Origin: Pseudonocardiales bacterium
Lineage (GTDB): Bacteria > Actinomycetota > Actinomycetes > Mycobacteriales > Jatrophihabitantaceae
Direction: 5' to 3'
NCBI GenBank assembly: GCA_025465405.1
Contig: JAODNL010000278.1
Coordinates: 1-10,776, forward strand
Length of the DNA stretch: 10,776 nt
Within the stretch, counting starts at the first letter, position 1. Each line of letters opens with the position of its first letter. Shown piece by piece: positions 5,901 to 10,776 of this stretch. The notes beneath the pieces were generated by a model. That model was not told the DNA's origin, ran no database searches, and saw nothing but the letters and a program-made list of their open reading frames with translations. Both the position numbers and the translations under genes were made by a program.

Positions 5901-8122
5901 CCTTGACCGGCTTCATCGACAAGGTGCCGGCCGACGTGAAGATCGACCAGGTGGGCAACGACGTGCAGTACCACGCCACTTCGAGCATCAGTGAGATCTA
6001 CACCAACGTCCAACGCGCCAATGGTGACGCCGTGTCGGCCGATGTCACCGGGGTGCCGTCGTCGATCGATCTCTTGTTCGACGCCGCCAATTCAAAGCTC
6101 GACTGGACCGCGTCGAGCACGGCCGGTGGCATCTCGGCGATCGCCCACCTGACACCGGACACGCTCGGCACATCACGGGCGTTCGACGCATCCCTTGCCA
6201 TCACGGGGATTCCGGCTCAGTGGCACGCGACCTACGGCAGCGGGAACGTCTCGTTCGTGACCACCGGATCGGGCATCGGCGCGATCTCGGCACAGGTGAG
6301 CAACCACGGCGGCTACCACATCCTGGCCGGCGACCATCTCAGCGCGTACTTCGATCAGCCGAGCGGGGACCTCGACGCCAGCTTGCATATCAGCAACCTG
6401 ACCAAGGCGTCATTCAGCAAGCTCACCGACAGCACCGGCGGCGGCTTCGTCGCCGACCTGAACATGGGCAGCCACGGCAGCTTCGGCCTCAGCGCGCTGA
6501 TCAACCTCGGCAGCAACAAGCTCACGGCCACCGGCGGGTTCGACCACCTGCCGGCGCTCATCCACCTGAAGAGCGACGGCGGACGTATCCAGTACACGGG
6601 CGACTCGAATCCGACGCTGACCCTCGCGGTGGCGGCGGGAGACCCGGCGGAACTGACGGCCACGCCGGCGCCCGCGAACGTCAACGGCATCTCGATCCGC
6701 GACGGCGCCAGCGGGAGCGGCAAGGCGGTCAAGGCGAACGTGTACCTGACCGGCCTACCCGACAGCCTCGACCTGAACACGCCCGCGGGCACCTACTCGG
6801 TGGGCAACTACCACCCGAGCGTCGACCCGCTGGTCGTCGATGCCAAGCTCACGACCTTGGCGCCGCAGCCGCTGTCGCTCGAGCTGCAGCAGGTCGTCGG
6901 GACGGCGAGCCCGGTCAGCTTCACGTTCGGGCCGTTGCTGTCCTCGACGGCTGGCGACGGGACACACTCGCTCAGCCTGAACTACACGGCCAGCCGCGAC
7001 CTCGGCTCCTTGACGGCGGAGGCCACGTATGGCAACACCGACGACGCCAAGCTGACGATCAGCTCCATCCCGGGTGGAACGGCGCCGTCCATCAGCGTCA
7101 ACGCCGCCTTCGGGAGCGCGCAGAAGTCGATCGCCGTCGCCATGAGCCATGACATCAGCGACATCACTGCGTCGTACAAGCATGTCGGTGATGCCACGTT
7201 CGCCGCCTCGGTGCACCTGAACAACGTGCCCAGCGCAGTCAACCTGCTGATCGGCCGGGGCGTGGCCAGCGACACCAACAAGACCGTGTCCGCACCTGAC
7301 TTCACGTTCACGGCAAGCCATGCCGGCCTGAACATCGACGCAATGGCGAGCGCCGACATCGTGTCGCCGGCCGACATCACAGCTGCCGTGAACCTGGCGG
7401 TGACCAACCTGGGTCAGACGGTCACCGGTGCGCTGAACGGGACGAAGCTGCACATCACCTCGTCGCCGGCCACCGGGTCGTTCCTGCTGACCGCAGCCGG
7501 CACGGTGCAGTTCAACGCCGACCTCGGCTTCAGTGGTGGTGGTTTCGAGAACACCGGATCGCTGACGGTGAACGCCAACATCAAGCAGCTGACGCTCGGG
7601 TTCACCAACGCCACCGACATCGGCCTCGACCTCGGCATCACGACCGGACTGACCGGTGACTTCAGCCAGTTCACGCTGGGTGAGGACAGTGACACCCACG
7701 TCACCATCGAGGATCATTTCGGTGTCAACATCGACCTGCCGGACCCGTTCGGCAGCGTGCATATCGGCCTGATCGACATCGGCCCGATGACGGTCGACCT
7801 GCACAACGTGATCGATCACTTCCACCTGGACTCGAACACGTCCGGAAGCATCTTCGACATCCCGGTCTTCGAGGCGATCCTCGCCAGCTGCCACGTGAAC
7901 ATCAACATCCGGCCGCACTCCGAGGGCAACACAGCGGGCAGCACCATCTCGCTCGGGCCGCCGCCCGACGACGGGCACGCGCCGGCCGCCTGGTTGATCA
8001 CGCCGGACCCGAACTTCTTCGGCTTCACGCTGCCGGACTTCGCGCTGGACATCATCGCGTTCTTCGCGTCGCCGTATGGCAACGAAGTCGGAGCCTCGTT
8101 CGGATGTCACTTCGGACCGTAG
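2972..8122 (+). CDS. Giant secreted beta-repeat protein, family not recognised
   Basis: 1716 aa, exported by a Sec-type signal peptide (MRGKGLVALVVVSAMSVVGL..., likely cut after A-S-A at 29). The start is set by GAGGGG five bases upstream; the frame is open back to 2843, but an upstream start would bury the signal peptide. After a Thr/Pro/Ala-rich linker, a helical-looking part (about 50-160) and a second low-complexity linker come a Ca-loop-like motif, DVTGDNFPD (327-335), and a long beta-rich array (about 515-1450). Its units start with a [LIV]Pxx[VIM]x[VLI] strand and continue to a YxAxSxI strand. Anchor prolines lie at 522, 576, 624, 673, 780, 826, 986, 1029, 1081, 1194, 1263 and 1420, so the base period is about 43-54 residues with diverged units between. 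A non-repeat C-terminus follows. The six cysteines (48, 111, 304, 314, 1640, 1712) all lie outside the array. There is no LPXTG motif, C-terminal helix or lipobox, so it is released or held non-covalently. Function unknown; adhesin, lipid-groove or scaffold roles are guesses. Confidence 0.9.
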   Translation: MRGKGLVALVVVSAMSVVGLVATAGSASAAPTTPAPSATSGGQPPASCSAPPNSPDATAANRDHFISLWTPRLANKAWFTQFANLGAVPADIAAEGFNGMDQPTQAWLVACLVDNVLAVSGQNAPDSQVASYQLGLDLVIFGKGQIATARKQLAATTAPALKPPAAVPSNLTSNALSGTAADLAGSPSLTAAAQPTVDVTTPTTSTSTDFTTQASTRLQNLVGAPSVVPTKAKVNASASTTATTSASIDPNALMNKLQTVLNTPLVALILKAVADLEQLIGKIQQVLFTLPGLNLLASAFYRVCAESATQPLACSVSLPVGIPIPADVTGDNFPDVLAELLPNINLSAPTDFGVQFTVTRLFPTSGPLPAHIFVVYDVPIANKRIEYGYDGRASTLATSATTAFTLHNAFKALTGDVDVSAQVTSQQPGSTEALTFAVKDLVGGSIGVPPTEANPMAGAAQLSPFPTRFTLGAHLMHGAQDEDIFTVQSSTPSTVNAVIDQDTTTTTPKSHREFTALVDKLPTSVTVDLTHQGPKQIITYSASAPIAHVQATDTATPDVSHANSYTRSVYDVLGVPTAVQVTLQGAQDILYTASAKIPQVTFSTQTRQNGVLQQEITAQAHQIPTSVHVTNTTGADQTAVTYDANEVLPDVSFSMYDLNQDQTNLTATATSIPTHLQFTQTKSTGVFDFAANAGIGLIQAALTRGGGSVLHLTGDHATVYKRGNALGLELQLSGFQSAHFDGSQKTIVSLGLDPGGQAFDAIADLDSPNVLASVHVSKLPATMSVAIDPVGGVATYSASSIIPDLHGSFTQRDTGTIADLKLTQLPKNISLSFNTSGAAPQISYGADSRLGSIDGTYQQSPGGLSFHAVISDLAQFMSISGQDPIVFDARTSSLAAPGSSYLGQVLFDYATDGTFQSPPTSDDHLYLNTSGGATHAEVQYTGLQFLSADTSGGALHAEIRNVSPRLLRAYLTTDNLTLTGFIDKVPADVKIDQVGNDVQYHATSSISEIYTNVQRANGDAVSADVTGVPSSIDLLFDAANSKLDWTASSTAGGISAIAHLTPDTLGTSRAFDASLAITGIPAQWHATYGSGNVSFVTTGSGIGAISAQVSNHGGYHILAGDHLSAYFDQPSGDLDASLHISNLTKASFSKLTDSTGGGFVADLNMGSHGSFGLSALINLGSNKLTATGGFDHLPALIHLKSDGGRIQYTGDSNPTLTLAVAAGDPAELTATPAPANVNGISIRDGASGSGKAVKANVYLTGLPDSLDLNTPAGTYSVGNYHPSVDPLVVDAKLTTLAPQPLSLELQQVVGTASPVSFTFGPLLSSTAGDGTHSLSLNYTASRDLGSLTAEATYGNTDDAKLTISSIPGGTAPSISVNAAFGSAQKSIAVAMSHDISDITASYKHVGDATFAASVHLNNVPSAVNLLIGRGVASDTNKTVSAPDFTFTASHAGLNIDAMASADIVSPADITAAVNLAVTNLGQTVTGALNGTKLHITSSPATGSFLLTAAGTVQFNADLGFSGGGFENTGSLTVNANIKQLTLGFTNATDIGLDLGITTGLTGDFSQFTLGEDSDTHVTIEDHFGVNIDLPDPFGSVHIGLIDIGPMTVDLHNVIDHFHLDSNTSGSIFDIPVFEAILASCHVNINIRPHSEGNTAGSTISLGPPPDDGHAPAAWLITPDPNFFGFTLPDFALDIIAFFASPYGNEVGASFGCHFGP

Positions 8123-8130
8123 ATGTCGCC

Positions 8131-8160
8131 GGTCGGCCCGGCCGCGTGGCCGGCCCTACC
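8131..8160. terminator. Strong GC hairpin between convergent genes
   Basis: GGTCGGCCCGGCC (8131-8143) and GGCCGGCCCTACC (8148-8160) pair at 11 of 13 positions around a GCGT loop. The hairpin begins 8 bp after the stop of the giant gene and overlaps the last codon and stop of the convergent lipoprotein gene, so it probably ends both transcripts. There is no U-tract. Confidence 0.7.
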
Positions 8161-9277
8161 AGACGGAAAGCTCCGTCATGAGGCTCTCGTCCAGCCCGCT
8201 CGGCGACCGGACCCGCACGAAGCGTGCGGCCGGCCGACCGGGTGGGCTGACCGCGACGGTCGACTCGCTGCTGGTTGCCGCGGCGTGATAGGTCGCGCCG
8301 TCGTCGGACAACTCGACGACGACCATGCCGGCCACGCCCCGAGCCACGACCAGATCGACCGGGCGAACGCTGCCGAGATCCACCGCCACACCGGTGACGA
8401 CCTGCGCCTTCGCGGCCTTGAGCCGAGCGGGCGTCACCAGATTGCCGTCGGTCACGCCGCAGACGGTCTGAGGTGTCGACGCGGGTGTCGCGGTACCGGT
8501 CACCGCACGGCAGGGATGACGGCGCGATGGCGGTGCTCCGGCAATGGGCTGCACCGCCAATCGCGACGAGAGGTAGCTGGCATGGACGTCGCTGGTGCCG
8601 CCGCCGGTCAGCGCGGTACGAGCGGCCACCGCCACGCTGGCCGAATGGTCCTCCAGTACCCGGGCATCGATGTCGGCGCGAGTGCCCGACTCCGGCTGCG
8701 ACCACATCGGCACCTGGCGGGTCGGATCGAAGAGCTGCGCCAAGTAGGCCGCGCCCCGGCCGGCCGTTGCGGGCAGCGACGACCACGCGAGCTGCACGCG
8801 CCCAGAACCTTCGGAGACGCGCGGTATCGCGTTCCACAGCCGCGCGTCGGGCAGCGTCACCGTGGTCTGCCTGGCCTTGAAGCTGATCGTCGTGCTGGGG
8901 CCATTGGCGCCGGGAGCGGCGGCGACCAGATCGAGGGCGGCTTCCGTTCCGATCAGGCCCTGAGTGTCGGAACCCTTCAGCGTGAACGTGTACCCGCCGC
9001 CGGCGTCGGTGGTGGCGACGCGCGCCCGCCGGCAGATTGCCGGGGCGGCGGGAAGCAGGCACATCGTGCCGAGCGTTCCGACCGCAAGGACGATACCGAC
9101 CAATGCCTCGCCGAGATCAGCCTCCTTGAACAGGCGCACTTGGACGCCCGCGAGAGGCGATCCGCGGGCGGTCAACGCGCGCCCGGAGACGACGACCGTG
9201 GCGTTGGCGTTGACCTTGCTGAACGTGCACCCGGTAAGTACGGCGGCGATGAGCACAAACGTCATCGACCTCCGCAT
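8156..9277 (-). CDS. Lipoprotein with carboxypeptidase-regulatory-like and discoidin-like domains
   Basis: 373 aa. The N-terminus MRRSMTFVLIAAVLTGC is a lipoprotein signal peptide with lipobox LTGC, so Cys17 is the lipidation site and the protein is anchored outside the membrane. Residues about 27-101 resemble a carboxypeptidase regulatory-like beta sandwich (VVVSGRALTARGSPLAGVQVRLF, then TDAGGGYTFTL). It is interrupted by a hydrophobic insert (55-82) containing Cys73 and Cys82. The middle is beta-rich without a clear family. The C-terminus (273-373) looks like an F5/8 type C (discoidin) fold: VAVDLGSVRPVDLVVARG, VELSDDGATYH, and the ending RFVRVRS...LSVW. Such domains usually bind glycans or other surface ligands; no catalytic residues are seen. 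The chosen start has no strong ribosome binding site; an ATG four codons in follows GGAGG too closely. It converges on the giant secreted-protein gene. Confidence 0.85.
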   Translation of the reverse strand: MRRSMTFVLIAAVLTGCTFSKVNANATVVVSGRALTARGSPLAGVQVRLFKEADLGEALVGIVLAVGTLGTMCLLPAAPAICRRARVATTDAGGGYTFTLKGSDTQGLIGTEAALDLVAAAPGANGPSTTISFKARQTTVTLPDARLWNAIPRVSEGSGRVQLAWSSLPATAGRGAAYLAQLFDPTRQVPMWSQPESGTRADIDARVLEDHSASVAVAARTALTGGGTSDVHASYLSSRLAVQPIAGAPPSRRHPCRAVTGTATPASTPQTVCGVTDGNLVTPARLKAAKAQVVTGVAVDLGSVRPVDLVVARGVAGMVVVELSDDGATYHAAATSSESTVAVSPPGRPAARFVRVRSPSGLDESLMTELSVW

Positions 9278-9320
9278 GCCGGTACGATATGCCGGATCGT
9301 CGATGAGGTGAGCGACGTTG

Positions 9321-9334
9321 CCCGCTCTCGCGGG
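9321..9334. repeat. Small hairpin in the divergent lipoprotein promoter region
   Basis: CCCGC (9321-9325) and GCGGG (9330-9334) form a perfect five-base stem with a TCTC loop, inside the 85-bp gap between the two divergent lipoprotein genes. It is short enough to be chance in GC-rich DNA. No clear promoter boxes are visible in this gap. Confidence 0.3.
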
Positions 9335-9362
9335 TTGGCGTCGACCGCCGAGGGAGGCCGAC

Positions 9363-9842
9363 GTGCGAATTCGGGACGGGATAGTCGTAGTGATGGCCGC
9401 TGCCGGACTTGCGGCCTGCACTTCGGGCGGTAAACGCGCGTCGATAACTGCGCCTAATACGTCGGCCGCACCGACAATTTCTGGCGCGCCGACGACCTCA
9501 TCGAGCGGTAGTAACTCTCGGCCGGTCAGCGCCTACTGCGGCAAGCTTGTCGCGACCGCCACGAAGGTCACCGCCGCGCAGGGTGCGCTGTACCGCGGCG
9601 GCAGCAGCACCCAAGGCGCCATCACAACGCTCGTCGCCGAGCTCAAGGCGCTGCAGGACGGTGCCCCGTCTGATGTCAAGACCGCGCTCACCGACATGAT
9701 CTCGGCATTCCAGACCGCGGCCGGCGTGCTGCAGCACCCGACCGCGCAGAACCAGGCTCAGATCACGGCGCTGGGCACGAAGCTGTCCGCCGATGGCCAG
9801 GCGATCAGCGCGTACCTGACGTCCAAGTGCCCATCGCATTGA
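9363..9842 (+). CDS. Small lipoprotein of unknown function
   Basis: 159 aa. The signal peptide VRIRDGIVVVMAAAGLAAC carries lipobox LAAC, with Cys19 the lipidation site, followed by a Ser/Thr/Ala/Pro-rich tether (about 20-55). The mature domain (about 58-159) looks mainly helical and has Cys residues near both ends (in SAYCGKL and TSKCPSH), which could form a disulfide. Small actinobacterial lipoproteins often have this shape; I recognise no named family. The start is a GTG with GAGGGAGG five bases upstream, far better than an upstream in-frame start at 9318. It is divergent from the discoidin-like lipoprotein across 85 bp, so the two may be co-regulated, and convergent with the permease 25 bp downstream. 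Confidence 0.82.
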   Translation: MRIRDGIVVVMAAAGLAACTSGGKRASITAPNTSAAPTISGAPTTSSSGSNSRPVSAYCGKLVATATKVTAAQGALYRGGSSTQGAITTLVAELKALQDGAPSDVKTALTDMISAFQTAAGVLQHPTAQNQAQITALGTKLSADGQAISAYLTSKCPSH

Positions 9843-9867
9843 CCCAGACCGGTCAGACCCTGATCGG

Positions 9868-10776
9868 TCAGGCCGACGGCACCTGCCCGGCTTCGCCGGC
9901 AGCGATGTGCGCACTGCCGCCGTGATGCTCGAGCGCGATCTCGTCCGCTGCTGACATGCCGGGCGGAAGGTCGACGGTTGTCTTCGGGCCGGTGAACCAT
10001 TTCTTGGCCGAGAGGTGCCAGCCGATCCACAGGGCCAGTAGCAGAGCGCCGACGACGATCGGCGTGTAGTTCACGAACTTCATGCTCGACCAACCGAATC
10101 CCTTGTACCAGGGCGCGCCCGCGGACGACGTCGGAAGCAGTGCGATGAACGACGTGATCGCGATCTCGGCGACGGCGACGATGCACATCCATTTGTACTT
10201 CGAGCCCAACGTCCAGCCGCCCGGCGTGAAGTTGGCGCCGGCCTTCCACCGCAGGAAGATCGGAATCGAGAACGCGACGTAGAGCCCGACGACGCCGATC
10301 GACACCACGGCGAAGAACGCGACTGGGACGGGTGCCCCGCCAATGTCCACCTTCACCAGGGCGGGCGCAGTCAGCGCGATCGCCACGATCGCGGAGAGCA
10401 CGACACCGTAAACGGGTACGCGGTTCTTGTTCAGCTTGGACCAGTACTGCCCACCGGGTACCGCGCCGTCGCGGCTGAATGCGAAGAGCATGCGGGTCGT
10501 GCTTGTCATGCAGGCGACGGTGCAGAAGAACTGCCCGGCGGTGGAGATGAACAGGATCGCGCTCGCCCAGTTGGTGGACAGCGCCTGGGTGAATATGCCG
10601 GCGACCGCACCGCCCCCCTTGGTTACGCGTCCCTCGTCCTGCACCGCGAAGAGGAATGCCAGCAACAGGATCCAGCCGCCGATGGCTGAGTAGAAGATCG
10701 ACCGCCAGATCCCCTTGGCCGCGGAATCGGCCGCGCTGTGCGTCTCCTCGGACAGGTGGGCCGAGGCGTCGTAGCC
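9868..10776 (-). CDS. APC-superfamily amino-acid permease, C-terminal part
   Basis: 302 residues are visible; the N-terminal part (about 200-250 residues in full-length members) lies beyond the right edge. It is an integral-membrane transporter of the amino acid-polyamine-organocation superfamily. The fragment opens with GYDASAHLSEETHSAA, the conserved segment of the amino acid/choline transporter (ACT) branch, and continues with TSTTRMLFAFSRDGAVPG, also typical of that branch. About six transmembrane helices can be seen, then a soluble C-terminal tail (GMSAADEIALEHHGGSAH...). Substrate cannot be fixed from this part; amino acids, GABA or polyamines are all possible. It converges on the small lipoprotein gene with 25 bp between stops. 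A weak hairpin (CCTGA-TCGG-TCAGG, 9859-9872) overlaps its stop codon. The frame is intact as far as seen. Confidence 0.93.
   Translation of the reverse strand, partial: GYDASAHLSEETHSAADSAAKGIWRSIFYSAIGGWILLLAFLFAVQDEGRVTKGGGAVAGIFTQALSTNWASAILFISTAGQFFCTVACMTSTTRMLFAFSRDGAVPGGQYWSKLNKNRVPVYGVVLSAIVAIALTAPALVKVDIGGAPVPVAFFAVVSIGVVGLYVAFSIPIFLRWKAGANFTPGGWTLGSKYKWMCIVAVAEIAITSFIALLPTSSAGAPWYKGFGWSSMKFVNYTPIVVGALLLALWIGWHLSAKKWFTGPKTTVDLPPGMSAADEIALEHHGGSAHIAAGEAGQVPSA

Noticed and set aside
6755..8110. Minus-strand 451-codon frame inside the giant gene
   Set aside because: Same reason: charged, Arg/Asp/Val-rich shadow with no start signal or recognisable motif.
8123..9433. Plus-strand 436-codon frame opposite the discoidin-like lipoprotein
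   Set aside because: It has Arg/Gly/Ala-rich antisense composition with no domain or signal; the minus frame has a lipobox and two recognisable domains.
9859..9872. CCTGA-TCGG-TCAGG hairpin as a terminator between the small lipoprotein and permease genes
   Set aside because: Only a five-base stem without a U-tract, overlapping the permease stop codon; too weak to call on its own.

Overview
The window is a high-GC stretch with strong G/C preference at third codon positions, GG-rich Shine-Dalgarno sites, GTG starts, twin lipoproteins and an ACT-type amino-acid permease. This fits an actinobacterial chromosome. I cannot name the genus. No rRNA, tRNA, CRISPR array, insertion sequence or phage gene is visible. 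It looks like a chromosomal stretch of envelope and secreted-protein genes rather than a mobile island.

Layout. (1) 40-1083, minus: a LuxR-type regulator with two PAS-like domains and a C-terminal helix-turn-helix. (2) 1084-1347: a divergent control region holding a perfect 14-bp palindrome with CACGTG at its centre. (3) 1348-1578, plus: a small acidic helical protein of unknown function. It converges, across a strong two-sided hairpin terminator (1593-1627), on (4) 1662-2249, minus: a 195-aa protein that is almost entirely an alanine/glutamine heptad coiled coil. (5) 2250-2583: a 334-bp gene-poor spacer with a possible stress-sigma promoter and an 8-bp inverted repeat. (6) 2584-2781, plus: a doubtful small membrane ORF. 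(7) 2972-8122, plus: the dominant gene, a 1716-aa secreted protein built from about 50-residue beta-rich repeats. Its leader carries a plausible promoter, a KstR-like palindrome and a 12-bp-stem hairpin touching the ribosome binding site. It converges, across a second hairpin (8131-8160), on (8) 8156-9277, minus: a lipoprotein with a carboxypeptidase-regulatory-like domain and a C-terminal discoidin (F5/8 type C)-like domain. (9) 9363-9842, plus: a small lipoprotein divergent from gene 8. (10) 9868-10776, minus: the C-terminal 302 residues of an APC-superfamily amino-acid permease that runs off the right edge.

Apart from the permease and the regulator, these proteins have no assignable biochemical role from sequence. 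Genes 7, 8 and 9 are all exported (one secreted, two lipid-anchored) and lie next to each other. The reasonable inference is an extracytoplasmic surface or secretion function, but nothing here proves that they act together. The best candidate for something undescribed is the giant repeat protein with its structured leader, followed by the alanine coiled-coil protein.
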